A stretch of 64,000 nt of DNA. Origin: FEN-33 sp963768775. GTDB lineage: Archaea > Thermoplasmatota > Thermoplasmata > Methanomassiliicoccales > UBA472. This document shows positions 51,355 through 59,917 of this stretch, piece after piece. The stretch covers positions 248,001 to 312,000 of the forward strand of contig CAVYIY010000006.1 in NCBI GenBank assembly GCA_963768775.1, given 5' to 3'. Under the pieces are notes generated by a model, which did not search any database, was not told the DNA's origin, and was given only the letters and a program-made list of their open reading frames with translations. Position 1 is the first letter of the stretch. The number at the start of each line of letters is the position of its first letter. The position numbers and the translations under genes were made by a program.

Positions 51355-52956
51355 TCAGACCATGGCGATGAGCGCAGGCGCCATCTTCTCCTTCGCCTGC
51401 TCGAAGTCTAGGTAGTAGTAAGGCGTGTGCGGCTTCTGCCCGCAGAGCATGACAGTTCCCGCCAGGGACTCGATCTTCATGTGTATCTGCGCCTGATGCG
51501 CCAGCTGCCTCAGAGATTTGGACGAGGTGGTCGCCTCCGCGAACACGACGTTGCCGGAGCGCTTCATCCCCTCCAGGTGGACATTGATCTTGGGCAGGAC
51601 GTCTTCTCCATACAGCGCCTCCAGCGAATCGAAGCCAAGCAGGGAGATATAGGGCTCGACCGCAGCCTTCGACAGCATGAAGCGGAGCGAGTTCATGCGC
51701 AGATCCTGAGAGGCATCGCTGCCTTCGATTACCGTGAGGAAATCGTAGCTCTTGTCGGTGGGGGCTTCGTGGTCGAGGACCCTCATGCAGCCCATCACTG
51801 CGTCCTTGCCGGCCATCTTGCGCATCTGCTTGTCGAGCGTGTCGTAGTTGACCGCGAACAGGGGGAACCAGATGACGCCGCGCTTCTTGGTGAGGAAATC
51901 GGAGACCAGGCCGTACTCGATGGCGCGGACGTATTCCTGCGGCACGTCGTCACCGACCTCGAGCAGCACCAAGGTTCCGCGCTTGATCCCGCCGAAGACG
52001 AGGTCCATCGATTCATTGCCGAACGACAGCCGGTTGGCTCCGGGATCGGTGATTGCGGAGTGCTTCTCCAGCTCCTCTGGGATGGTGAACCAGTAGTTCT
52101 CGAAGACCCTCAATCGGCCGTCTATCAGCGTGAATGGATACTTCCAACGCTCGATCATTTGGCCGCGCAGTTTCTCGATGACGAGCTCCCTGACCCTTCG
52201 CCCATCCATCTGATTATTGTATAAGCGCACGACGCCGTCGCCTAAATAATCGAAGACGTTCTTGTCGGACGTCTCCATGACATAGGTGATGTTGGTGGAC
52301 GACTGCTCGACCAGGTCCTTCTGCAGGGTGGTCATTATCCTCTGGGAGCTGACGCCGTAATGCTCGGAAAGGGCGTCGATCGAGTCCAGGACCACGAAGG
52401 TCTTCGTGGGCAGGTTCGCCTCGGCCATGTCGTAGGCGAGCTCCAGTTCCGGCAGGATCACCCCGATGTCCATGACCAGGCCATCATCGGTCATCTCCTT
52501 GCTTAGGGTGTCGGTATCATCCCTCTCTATCTCGCCGGTCTCGATCTGGCCTTCGAGCTTAAGCAGCTCGGAGCGGACCACTGCCCGCTTGTTCTCGGTC
52601 TTGCCCAGTGCTCTGAGGAGATCTTTCGCCGCCCGCAGCTGCGGATCGGTCTGGATGTCCTTCGCCGCATGGGAAGGCTGCTTGGTCTTGCTCAGGAAGG
52701 TCTTGCCGGCGCGCAGGACGTCGTTCCGCTTGGCCTTCTCTTCCAGCCAGGGGAACTGGCGGTAAAGCGCCTCATCCGATACTCTCGTTGATAGGTAATA
52801 GTCAGGCTGCTCGTTGGAAAGCTCCTCGATGAGCTGCAGCGCTAAGGTCGTCTTGCCGGTACCAGCGTCCCCCTTGATCAGAAGGGAGTGGCCCCCGGAA
52901 GAGCGGAAGAAATTGATTAGTTCAACTGGTGTGCGACCGCGATAACCTTCCTTCAT
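51355..52956 (-). CDS. GvpD/KaiC-like P-loop ATPase
   Basis: 533 residues with two RecA-type halves. The first has Walker A IKGDAGTGKTTLALQLIEEL near residue 30, a helical insert (DVLRAGKTFLSKTKQ...), and Walker B FVVLDSIDALSEHYG. The second (from ~300: FGNESMDLVFGGIKRGTLVLLEVGDDVPQEY) keeps the fold but its P loop is degenerate (EVGDD in place of GxxGxGK), so only the first site should hydrolyse ATP. Gas-vesicle regulator GvpD and archaeal KaiC-like proteins share this architecture; no gas-vesicle genes are here. Divergent from purB. Confidence 0.83.
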   Translation of the reverse strand: MKEGYRGRTPVELINFFRSSGGHSLLIKGDAGTGKTTLALQLIEELSNEQPDYYLSTRVSDEALYRQFPWLEEKAKRNDVLRAGKTFLSKTKQPSHAAKDIQTDPQLRAAKDLLRALGKTENKRAVVRSELLKLEGQIETGEIERDDTDTLSKEMTDDGLVMDIGVILPELELAYDMAEANLPTKTFVVLDSIDALSEHYGVSSQRIMTTLQKDLVEQSSTNITYVMETSDKNVFDYLGDGVVRLYNNQMDGRRVRELVIEKLRGQMIERWKYPFTLIDGRLRVFENYWFTIPEELEKHSAITDPGANRLSFGNESMDLVFGGIKRGTLVLLEVGDDVPQEYVRAIEYGLVSDFLTKKRGVIWFPLFAVNYDTLDKQMRKMAGKDAVMGCMRVLDHEAPTDKSYDFLTVIEGSDASQDLRMNSLRFMLSKAAVEPYISLLGFDSLEALYGEDVLPKINVHLEGMKRSGNVVFAEATTSSKSLRQLAHQAQIHMKIESLAGTVMLCGQKPHTPYYYLDFEQAKEKMAPALIAMV

Positions 52957-53133
52957 CTAGGTCCCCTACTTTCCGGAATATAATATTCGTCCCCTCTTAA
53001 TGATTTTCTGGCGATTATCATCTTAGAATGGATATTCTAGGGGCTTGCCAGCTTTGCCTGGAAGGCAAGTGGGGGCGAGAAATGCATGCTTAACTATAAA
53101 AACGGACCATCCATATTCGATGAATGTGAGTCT

Positions 53134-54558
53134 ATGGTAATCTGTCCCCTGGACTATCGCTATGGGCGAGACGAGATGAAGGGCATCCTCAGCGAGGACA
53201 ATCGCCTGCGCATGCAGCTCAGGGTGGAGGCCGCGCTGGCCCTAGCTCATGCAAAGGCAGGGGACTTCACGGCCGCGGATGCTAAGTTGATCGCCTCGGC
53301 CTGCGAGCCGGGGCGGGTGAGCCTCGACCGGGTCAAGGAGATCGAGCTCGAGACCAAGCACGATGTCATGGCCATGGTCAAAGCAATCACGGAGAAGGCG
53401 GGCAAGGCTGGCAAGTACGTTCACTTGGGTGCCACATCGAACGACATCGTTGACACCGCCACCGCCCTGCAGATCAAATCGGCCCTCGACCTACTGGAAG
53501 ATGACATCGATGCTTTGATCCTCACATTGGCAAAGCTTGCGAAGAAGCACAGGAGCACGATAATGGTCGCCAGGACGCACGGCCAATTCGCCATCCCTAC
53601 TACTTTCGGGTTCAAGATCGCTGGCTATGTGATGGAGATGCTCCGCCACAAGGAGCGGTTGAGAGAGGTGCGCCGCAGGGCGGCGGTGGGGAAGATGTCC
53701 GGAGCGGTGGGAACAGGAGCGGCGTTCGGGGGCAGCTTCAATCAGATCCAGGTGGAGGTCATGAGACAGCTAGACCTAGGATACGAGGAGGCGGCGACGC
53801 AGATCGTCTGCCGCGACCGATATGCAGAGGTGGTCAACCTGCTGGCGCTGATCTGCACCTCATGCGAAAGGTATGCCACCGAGATCAGGAACCTGCAGCG
53901 GTCGGAGGTGCAGGAGGTGGCAGAGGCGTTCGACAGCGAGAAGCAGGTCGGCTCATCGACCATGGCCCAGAAGAAGAACCCCATCACCTCGGAGAACGTC
54001 TGCGGATTGGCCCGGATAGCGAGGGGATTCGTCTATCCGGCATTGGAGAACATGATCCTTTGGCACGAGCGCGATCTGTCCAATTCCTCGGCGGAGCGTT
54101 TCATCATCCCTCATGCCTTCGTTCTCACCGACGACATCTTGACCAAGACCGAGGAGGTGTTCTCCAATCTCTCGGTGCGGCCGGAGAACATGAAGAAGAA
54201 TCTGGATTCGGCGAAGGGACTGGTGATGGCGGAGGCAGTGATGATCGCTCTGGTGGGAAAAGGCATCGGTCGGCAGGATGCGCACGCCATCGTCCGCAAG
54301 GCCAGCCTGGACGCGGAGAAGAAGGGCGCGAACCTGATGGAGACGCTGCTCGCCACGAAGGCGATCAAGAAGGTCATGAGCGAGAAGGAATTGGCGAAGG
54401 TAATGGATCCCGGCAATTATGTTGGAGCGGCGCCGAAGATGGTGGAAGAAATCGTCCGATTGGCGGAGAAGAATGCCAAGCGGGAGAGCTCATCCTCCAT
54501 CGACATGAAAATGGAGCGAAATGCGGCGCCTTTGATTCATTCCAGGCGTGGCATCTAG
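53134..54558 (+). CDS. purB: Adenylosuccinate lyase
   Basis: Cleaves SAICAR and adenylosuccinate in purine synthesis. 474 residues from the ATG at 53134 (MVICPLDYRYGRDEMKGILSEDNRL), chosen over the in-frame ATG at 53086 because the TATA box CTATAAAAAC (53094-53103) predicts transcription start near 53124. Family marks: LETKHDVMAMV, GATSNDIVDTATALQI, ARTHGQFAIPTTFG and the signature GSSTMAQKKNPITSENV with the flexible catalytic loop. A CTTGCC/GGCAAG inverted repeat lies at 53044-53069, just before the promoter. Confidence 0.95.
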   Translation: MVICPLDYRYGRDEMKGILSEDNRLRMQLRVEAALALAHAKAGDFTAADAKLIASACEPGRVSLDRVKEIELETKHDVMAMVKAITEKAGKAGKYVHLGATSNDIVDTATALQIKSALDLLEDDIDALILTLAKLAKKHRSTIMVARTHGQFAIPTTFGFKIAGYVMEMLRHKERLREVRRRAAVGKMSGAVGTGAAFGGSFNQIQVEVMRQLDLGYEEAATQIVCRDRYAEVVNLLALICTSCERYATEIRNLQRSEVQEVAEAFDSEKQVGSSTMAQKKNPITSENVCGLARIARGFVYPALENMILWHERDLSNSSAERFIIPHAFVLTDDILTKTEEVFSNLSVRPENMKKNLDSAKGLVMAEAVMIALVGKGIGRQDAHAIVRKASLDAEKKGANLMETLLATKAIKKVMSEKELAKVMDPGNYVGAAPKMVEEIVRLAEKNAKRESSSSIDMKMERNAAPLIHSRRGI

Positions 54559-54610
54559 CGCTCGTGGCGGAAAAGGATTATAAGCTCATCCCGTATTCCA
54601 TGACGCCGAA

Positions 54611-54683
54611 GGGCAAGTAGATCAGCTGGAAGATCGCCGCCTTCGCAAGGCGGAGGCCGTGGGTTCAAATCCCACCTTGTCCA
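54611..54683 (+). tRNA. tRNA-Ala (anticodon CGC)
   Basis: 73-nt cloverleaf: acceptor GGGCAAG/CTTGTCC (one G-U), anticodon stem CCGCC/GGCGG with loop TTCGCAA (CGC), T arm GTGGG/CCCAC with TTCAAAT, discriminator A. Followed by CTCTTTT, a probable terminator. Confidence 0.96.
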
Positions 54684-54795
54684 CTCTTTTCCTGGCTAAA
54701 TCGGTATTAACGGCGTTTTTTCCAAGGTTGTTCGCCGGCTTGCAAGATATCATTAAGAGGGATTTGTTGCATTCGGCATTGACGGGGGGATCCTC

Positions 54796-55284
54796 ATCAA
54801 GATCGAGCTATATCACGCCTCGAAGTTCGGAAACGGAGCGATGGTCGCCGAGGAGTTGCGGCGGGTCATGGAGACCAAGGGCCACCAGGTGAACGTGCAT
54901 CATATCGACGAGTCGAAGCCCAAGGAGCTGCCCCCCGCCGACCTGTACGTCTTTGGATCACCCACGCGATTCGGCGGGCCAATAGGGAGCATGCGCCGTT
55001 TCATCAAGAAGGTCTCACTGCCGTCGGGAACAAGGTATGCCATATTCGCGACCCACGGTGACGCGGTGCCTGATAAGAAGACCGGGCGGATGCCGACGGA
55101 GGAAGAACTCAACCGCTGGAGGAAGACCATACCCACCCTGGATGAGATCCTGAGGGAGAAGGGGCTGGTGAAAGTTGCCGACAAGATATTCCTTGTCTCA
55201 GGGGAGACGTTGAAGGGGACGCTGAAGGAAGGCTGGCAGGGAAAGGTAGAGGAGTTCGCCACCACTTTCTCTGAGCATCTCTGA
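54796..55284 (+). CDS. Flavodoxin-family protein
   Basis: FMN electron carrier or quinone reductase-like. The first ATG in frame is at 54841, but codons before it read IKIELYHASKFGNGA, the beta1 strand and FMN-phosphate loop, so translation must start earlier, at a non-ATG codon (ATC 54796 or ATC 54790 behind GGGGGG) or at an ATG lost by a base error. Further marks are the VFGSPTRFGGPIGSMRRFI flavin loop and YAIFATHGDAVPDKKTG. About 160 residues, normal for the family. It lies 112 bp after tRNA-Ala. Confidence 0.85.
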   Translation: MKIELYHASKFGNGAMVAEELRRVMETKGHQVNVHHIDESKPKELPPADLYVFGSPTRFGGPIGSMRRFIKKVSLPSGTRYAIFATHGDAVPDKKTGRMPTEEELNRWRKTIPTLDEILREKGLVKVADKIFLVSGETLKGTLKEGWQGKVEEFATTFSEHL

Positions 55285-55691
55285 GTTCATAGGGGATGCC
55301 ATAGCGCTGTTTGGAAATAAGACACTGGAGGCCGCCAGAGCAATTGTTGCAATGCGAGCGAGAAGGATTCTCGGCTTATATGTCAGCAAATCAGTCTGGT
55401 TGCGATAGGTTGGAAGAGTGAAAGAATCAGAGGGTTTGTGTATCTTTCATAAGCTTCTCGAGGATCATTTGCCGGACATCGAGCAATTCGACAATCAGCC
55501 GTTCAACTTGATGGGTAGGTAACCCACTTTGGCCCTTTTTCCTGGCTCACTTGGAAATACCCTCTGGACAAATCATGGCTGGCATGATGCTCGCGAAAGG
55601 GTCTTCGGAAAGCCGTGCGGCATGCTTGGTGCGAGTCGGCTTTATCTAGTGGCTGTTCCAAACGCACACTCATGAATGGAATGGCCCTAGA
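55285..55691. other. Intergenic, no clear gene
   Basis: 407 bp. A 42-codon plus frame (EFIGDAIALFGNKTLEAARA...) follows the flavodoxin stop without start codon. TGGGT...ACCCA (around 55510-55525) is a short inverted repeat followed by a CCCTTTTTCC terminator-like run. Confidence 0.3.
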
Positions 55692-55928
55692 GTGACCCGG
55701 ACATTGATTCCTATCTTGCTGATCGCTGCCTTCGTCATCTTCATCATCTTGGTGGTAATCATCCTGGGATCAGGTTCCGTCCCTCTTTGGGCAGTTGGCA
55801 TACTCTTTGCCGTCCTTATCGTCCTTGTGATCGTCCGAATTATTGCATACGCTGGCCAAGGATATCCGAGGTATGATTTCTCCCGACAATACTTGCAGAA
55901 TAGAGAATGGAAAGAAAAGAAAAAGTAA
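55692..55928 (+). CDS. Small two-span membrane protein
   Basis: 78 residues from GTG at 55692: spans LIPILLIAAFVIFIILVVIILG and VPLWAVGILFAVLIVLVIVRII, then a basic C-terminus (YPRYDFSRQYLQNREWKEKKK). Function unknown. The hydrophobic pattern and positive cytoplasmic tail look real; no family name can be given. Confidence 0.55.
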   Translation: MTRTLIPILLIAAFVIFIILVVIILGSGSVPLWAVGILFAVLIVLVIVRIIAYAGQGYPRYDFSRQYLQNREWKEKKK

Positions 55929-55960
55929 GGAAAAGGCGAGAGGGTTGTGAGGTCGTTTCT

Positions 55961-56200
55961 CTAATGGTCGTGGACCCAGTTCATTGCCTTCCCCGTTGAC
56001 ACTTTATAGACCCAGAAATCCTTGCCCTCGCATTTCACGACATCATACTTCGATCGTGGGTCTCCCCATGCGTAGTAAGGCGGATTCAGGGGGTATGGTT
56101 TTGTCACAAGGAGATCGTTTTCCTTCTCCCCTGCATATCTCTTCTTCAGATCGGCAATGATCGAATCAGGAACGCCGAACTTCAGTTCTATTTCTACCAT
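55961..56200 (-). CDS. Small conserved-looking hypothetical protein
   Basis: 79 residues: MVEIELKFGVPDSIIADLKKRYAG...NPPYYAWGDPRSKYDVVKCEGKDFWVYKVSTGKAMNWVHDH. A strong ribosome site AAGGAGGAGATAACGAC sits directly before the ATG, and a TATA-like GTTTAATT further up. No family recognised. Convergent with the small membrane protein gene. Confidence 0.68.
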   Translation of the reverse strand: MVEIELKFGVPDSIIADLKKRYAGEKENDLLVTKPYPLNPPYYAWGDPRSKYDVVKCEGKDFWVYKVSTGKAMNWVHDH

Positions 56201-56549
56201 GTCGTTATCTCCTCCTTGGCGTGAATTAAACGCCCTTATGTTATCGTCTAAACATACCTTAAAGGAGACGGTAGGGTCTCAGCTTTCCTTTCAGAGCCCG
56301 AAACCATACTTTTGACCTATCTTGACAATGGTCATTGGTTAGATTGGCTGCGCATTAGGATCAGAGTATCCGGGAATATTCATTCATGCCAGCAAGTCTG
56401 ATTCATTACATGGGTTAGATAGGTTAGAACAAAAGAAGGCAATGGGATTGATTGTCTTTCATATTGCTCTCCGATGATGATTTGTCCTACTACGGGCATT
56501 TTCGGGCAGTAACCAGTTAGGATTATGGATGAGAATACCGTCTTGCGCC
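56201..56549. other. Intergenic, promoter of the small gene
   Basis: Right of the small gene's promoter (56200-56250) there is only A+T-rich sequence; no frame or RNA fold stands out. Confidence 0.35.
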
Positions 56550-57179
56550 TCATTCTCTATTCTTTCCATCGTTTCGGTTCATTTTATTTCTATAATAGAT
56601 ATAATATATTAGAATCGCACCCACCGCAATCACGACGATTATGACCAAGATGTCAAAATACGAATTCAAGCTCTCATAATTCTTCCCGAGATAATATCCG
56701 ACGTAGGTCAGGGCGTAGCACCAAATCAGAGATCCCAAGAAAGTCAACACTACGAAGCTCGGGAATTTCATCTTGGCTATGCCAGCGGGTATGGAGATGA
56801 ATGTTCGTACCACAGGCAGAAGTCGACTACCGAAGACCGCCCATTGACCATACTTCTTGAACCAGGCTTCGGCCTCATTCACGCTTGATTCCTTGAGAAG
56901 AATATACTTGCCATACTTCTTGATGAAGGCACGCCCTCCATATTCCCCAGCCTTATAAGCTATTATCGATCCAGCAACGCATCCTAATGTCCCTGCCATG
57001 CTCACCCAGAAGACATCGAGGTCGCCGCTGTAGGCTAGCCAACCTCCGAAGGTCAAAATGACCTCGCTCGGGACCGGTAAAGCCATGCTCTCCAGGGTCA
57101 TCAGGAAGAAGATGCCTAGGTAGCCGATGGCGTCGATGAAGTCCTTGATGTATTGGACGGCCATGGATATGAGGTCCAT
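56550..57179 (-). CDS. DedA-family membrane protein
   Basis: 209 residues. DedA proteins are lipid scramblases/flippases of the SNARE-associated VTT family. Marks: FLMTLESMALPVPSEVILTFGGWLAYSG (with the conserved ESxxxPxPxE), AGTLGCVAGSIIAYKAGEYGGRAFIKKYGKY, FKKYGQWAVFGSRLLPVVRTFISIPAGIAKM (RxxPxxRTxxxxxAG) and the last two spans. A minus TATA GCATAAATGG at about 57212-57203 puts transcription start at the ATG (57179), so the mRNA is probably leaderless. Confidence 0.92.
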   Translation of the reverse strand: MDLISMAVQYIKDFIDAIGYLGIFFLMTLESMALPVPSEVILTFGGWLAYSGDLDVFWVSMAGTLGCVAGSIIAYKAGEYGGRAFIKKYGKYILLKESSVNEAEAWFKKYGQWAVFGSRLLPVVRTFISIPAGIAKMKFPSFVVLTFLGSLIWCYALTYVGYYLGKNYESLNSYFDILVIIVVIAVGAILIYYIYYRNKMNRNDGKNRE

Positions 57180-57448
57180 TGTTCAGGGTAGAGCATGATA
57201 CCATTTATGCTTATTCGGTCAAGGGATTGAATCGGGAGAAGACGGCTTTCCTATTCAACCCGTCAATGGCCATTGTTTTGTTGGCCATATCATGGGTTAT
57301 TCTAATTCCGTGCTACTCGCTCGTGGGATATAAAGCAAGAATTATTATTAATAAACATATTAATTAATAGACGATTGCGTGTCTTACTTTAATGAATGAG
57401 CAGGATGATATAGTATTCTTTAATAATGTGCAATTTATTCCTTTCTCT

Positions 57449-57530
57449 GTGGGCCGGGACCCTTGTCAACCCCATACCCCCTCCTAAGGTATGGACCCCC
57501 TACCTCACGTAGCCAAGCTTCCCGGCCCGC
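57449..57530 (+). ncRNA. Candidate three-way-junction RNA
   Basis: Closing stem GTGGGCCGGGA (57449-57459) with TCCCGGCCCGC (57520-57530), continued by CTTG/CAAG (57462-57465 with 57514-57517). Inside are hairpin 1 CCATACC (57472-57478)/GGTATGG (57488-57494) with loop CCCTCCTAA, and hairpin 2 CTAC/GTAG (57500-57512) with loop CTCAC. Being symmetric, it folds on either strand; a TATA-like TTTAATAA 26 bp before 57449 favours plus. It lacks tRNA T-loop and anticodon features and no terminator follows directly. Family unknown. Confidence 0.45.
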
Positions 57531-57636
57531 CATCTCGCCTCGTAAGCTCCGACGTTCATTGCATTGGAAAATGGATCTGTGCCGCTAATTGAGTGTAATA
57601 AAAGAAGCATGCGCGACTTGCTCATGAGTTTCATCA

Positions 57637-57645
57637 TATAAAGGA
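57637..57645 (+). promoter_or_regulatory. TATA box of the 55-residue gene
   Basis: ATATAAAGG; predicted start near 57667, giving a ~64-nt leader with a good ribosome site (57715-57722). Confidence 0.5.
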
Positions 57646-57730
57646 TAGTCCAAAGCCTGCCTTTTTTCCAAATTCGGGGACATCCTTATGGTTCTAGCAG
57701 ACCCCTTAGTAATTGGAGGTGAAAAGTACC

Positions 57731-57898
57731 ATGGACTTCGCCCACGAGACAAAGAGGAAAAGGAAGGAACTGATGGCAGAAGAGACGCAGAAAGCGAAGA
57801 AGGAAGCGAGGCATGGATACCCTTACCGCAGCTTCTGGGACCTATTGAGCCAGTGCGACTCCATCCATCCGTTGCTTCGCAAAATCGAATACCCCTAG
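57731..57898 (+). CDS. Small basic protein (55 residues)
   Basis: MDFAHETKRKRKELMAEETQ, then a charged helix and SFWDLLSQCDSIHPLLRKIEYP. The ribosome site GGAGGTGA (57715-57722) 8 nt before the ATG, plus a TATA box at 57637, support expression. A GTG further up in frame is less likely because it overlaps the ribosome site. Function unknown; the helical basic half could bind nucleic acid. Confidence 0.6.
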   Translation: MDFAHETKRKRKELMAEETQKAKKEARHGYPYRSFWDLLSQCDSIHPLLRKIEYP

Positions 57899-58048
57899 GA
57901 ATGGTATAATAGATGGGCTTTTCCCTGACATCGATCAGGGAGACGACCCATCCAATTCTATTAAAATCCTCGATGGCAGAAAGAGTATGGCTGCCAATAC
58001 GAATTGCAGGGGAGGGATCTCCTCCCTGCGATTGTTGGGGTTTTGGGT

Positions 58049-58411
58049 TTACATGTGCTCGCCCATGTGGCTCTTTACCAACTCTGATACCTCGTCTTCA
58101 TCCACGCCGACAATTAAGGCGCCGTCTACCGGGCATCTCACCTTGATGGTCTCCTGAGGTCCTGTAGATCCCTTCTTTTTCCTCTCCTCGAGGTGTTTCT
58201 TGCCGTGAATCTCTGCTCCGTAGGCACCCTCGACCTTCGCGCCTTCTATCGTCTTTGATGCGCCGTATGCCAAATCTCCCTTCCCGGTCGAGGATTTCTC
58301 AAATTTCATCTTATGCGTCATCACCAGATGATTCTTGAATTCACCGCTCAAGCTCGGTTCGTCTTTTCCCATTAGCCTTTCGTTACATATCGGACAGCGG
58401 ATAGATCCCAT
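58049..58411 (-). CDS. Protein with two C2H2-like zinc modules
   Basis: 120 residues. The N-terminal module CPICNERLMGKDEPSLSGEFKNHLVMTHK and the C-terminal module CPVDGALIVGVDEDEVSELVKSHMGEH bracket a low-complexity Gly/Lys middle. The second lacks one Cys of the usual pair, so it may not bind zinc fully. Archaeal double-zinc-finger proteins of this size have no assigned role. Monocistronic. Confidence 0.68.
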   Translation of the reverse strand: MGSIRCPICNERLMGKDEPSLSGEFKNHLVMTHKMKFEKSSTGKGDLAYGASKTIEGAKVEGAYGAEIHGKKHLEERKKKGSTGPQETIKVRCPVDGALIVGVDEDEVSELVKSHMGEHM

Positions 58412-58590
58412 GGATACACCCGGTATGGATTACTTCAGCACGCCGGATATAAACCTTTCATTCAGGAAAAGCGCCGCTTTGCCTGACTTATCGCTATTCG
58501 CTCATTCGAGAAAAATCAAATGGCAGATAACGCAGTCATGATCTCCAGCGCCTCCTGCCGACCCATGACAAGCCCATGCCGAATCGGTGG

Positions 58591-58992
58591 CTAACTGCAT
58601 TTCGGCTCGATGTGCGATTTCACGCGCAGGATTACCGCTTCCAATTCCTTCAAACCAATGGGCTTGATGATGTAGTCTGCGATATTGTATCTTCGAGCCT
58701 TCTCGATGTCCCTTTCCGATGTGGACCCAGTCAGGATGATCACGGGAATCTGCGGGTCTCTCATCTTGATGTGCACGAGCACCTCGTGCCCGTTGATCCG
58801 TGGGAGATTGAGGTCTAAGAAAACGATGTCAGGTGAATTCGGTTTCGACCAAAGCTCTACTGCGTCTATTGCCTTCTCACCGTCTTCTGCAACGGTGATT
58901 ATTGCTTCCGGATATGCAGCGAGAATGATCTCTCTGGCCAATAGTTGGTCCGCTGGATTGTCTTCAACCAAGAAGACATTGATCGACTTCAT
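58591..58992 (-). CDS. Single-domain response regulator (receiver only)
   Basis: CheY/Rcp1-like receiver. From MKSINVFLVEDNPADQLLAREI: acidic pair ED, phospho-Asp in DIVFLDLNLPRINGHEVL, Thr/Ser in VIILTGSTSERD and Lys in DYIIKPIGLKELE. About 133 residues; Met codons at 58998 and 59004 are alternative starts and the frame extends to 59082. No output domain, so it acts through protein contact. No kinase is adjacent; the hybrid kinase at 11.5 kb is the only one in the window. Confidence 0.9.
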   Translation of the reverse strand: MKSINVFLVEDNPADQLLAREIILAAYPEAIITVAEDGEKAIDAVELWSKPNSPDIVFLDLNLPRINGHEVLVHIKMRDPQIPVIILTGSTSERDIEKARRYNIADYIIKPIGLKELEAVILRVKSHIEPKCS

Positions 58993-59161
58993 TCCCATCC
59001 CCATTTCTTCATTTCCTTCGCAGTTGAACCGGTTTGATGTGGCGCCAAGCCAACGATGATGCTTCTGCAATTCTATAACCATGTGTTTCGGGTCTCGGAA
59101 CCTATGCGCTCTTGATCCAAAGCTGATCTCGATTCTTCTGCGTTGTTAGCATAATGCGCAA

Positions 59162-59199
59162 GCTGAAACCATATACCTATTCCGCAGGTTTCAGCGGAA
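59162..59199 (-). promoter_or_regulatory. Two mutually exclusive hairpins between bcp and the response regulator
   Basis: GCTGAAACC (59162-59170) pairs with GGTTTCAGC (59187-59195), 9 bp; alternatively TTCCGC (59180-59185) pairs with GCGGAA (59194-59199), using part of the same strand. Such competing folds suit an attenuator in the regulator's leader, or a terminator of bcp. Confidence 0.38.
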
Positions 59200-59384
59200 A
59201 AGACTTCAATGGGTTGAGATAACAGCGCCTTTCAAGACTGCGTGGAGTAGAATGGCCCGTTGTTCCTGCCATCGAAGCTGACCTTCCTCCACTTCTTCAT
59301 GGACAGGCCCCGCTTGCGCTTGCCTGGCTTTTACAAACGAGGCTTCAATGGGAGGCGATCGGTCGTCTGGCATCAAGGATTGCT
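59200..59384. other. bcp 3' region
   Basis: Short frames only. A basic minus-strand frame KPGKRKRGLSMKKWRKVSF...GPFYSTQS is protein-like but lacks a start codon in context. Confidence 0.25.
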
Positions 59385-59849
59385 TCAATTCTCTAGGGCC
59401 AGTTCCCGGACCTTCCTTATCGATTCCTCAACATGCTTCTTTGGCTGTATCTGCGAGGAGAATACCATTCTGATGACCCCTTTCTTGTCGACGACGAATG
59501 TCACCCGTGCCAACGTGTGGCCGATCCCGAACGCGCCGAACATCCCCCTGACCTTGTTATTCTCGTCGCTAAGCAACCGGAAGGGCAGCTCATGCTCCAC
59601 TGCGAACCTCTTGTGAGACTCGATGCTGTCGCTGCTTATCCCATAAACCTCTGCCCCCTCTTTCTGGAACGCCTCGTACATTTCGCGAAACGCATGGGCC
59701 TCCATAGTGCAGCCAGATGTGAAATCCTTGGGATAGAAATAGATCACCAATGGTTGCTTGCCAATCCTCTCTGCCAAATCGACCTCTTTGCCATCTTGGT
59801 CCGGCAGTGTGAACTCCGGCGCCCTGTCGCCCTCTTTCAATTGAGCCAT
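59385..59849 (-). CDS. bcp: Bcp-type thiol peroxiredoxin
   Basis: Reduces hydrogen peroxide and organic peroxides using thioredoxin-like donors. 154 residues: MAQLKEGDRAPEFTLPDQDGKEVDL, the peroxidatic Cys in YPKDFTSGCTMEAHAFRE, and the 1-Cys/atypical form lacking a second Cys five residues on. FVVDKKGVIRMVFSSQ completes the AhpC/TSA fold. It lies upstream of the response regulator and 68 bp downstream of the AhpD-like gene on the same strand, an oxidative-stress pair. Confidence 0.93.
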   Translation of the reverse strand: MAQLKEGDRAPEFTLPDQDGKEVDLAERIGKQPLVIYFYPKDFTSGCTMEAHAFREMYEAFQKEGAEVYGISSDSIESHKRFAVEHELPFRLLSDENNKVRGMFGAFGIGHTLARVTFVVDKKGVIRMVFSSQIQPKKHVEESIRKVRELALEN

Positions 59850-59917
59850 GGTTTCGGAGAATAATGACTGACCGATGGGGATTTAAGAGATTGCTATCAT
59901 CGTTGAATGATGCTCCG

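Noticed and set aside
57449..57530. The structured RNA as a tRNA or SRP RNA
   Set aside because: It ends in GCCA by chance but lacks T-loop, D-arm and anticodon stem features; it is too short and lacks the helix 8 signature of SRP RNA.
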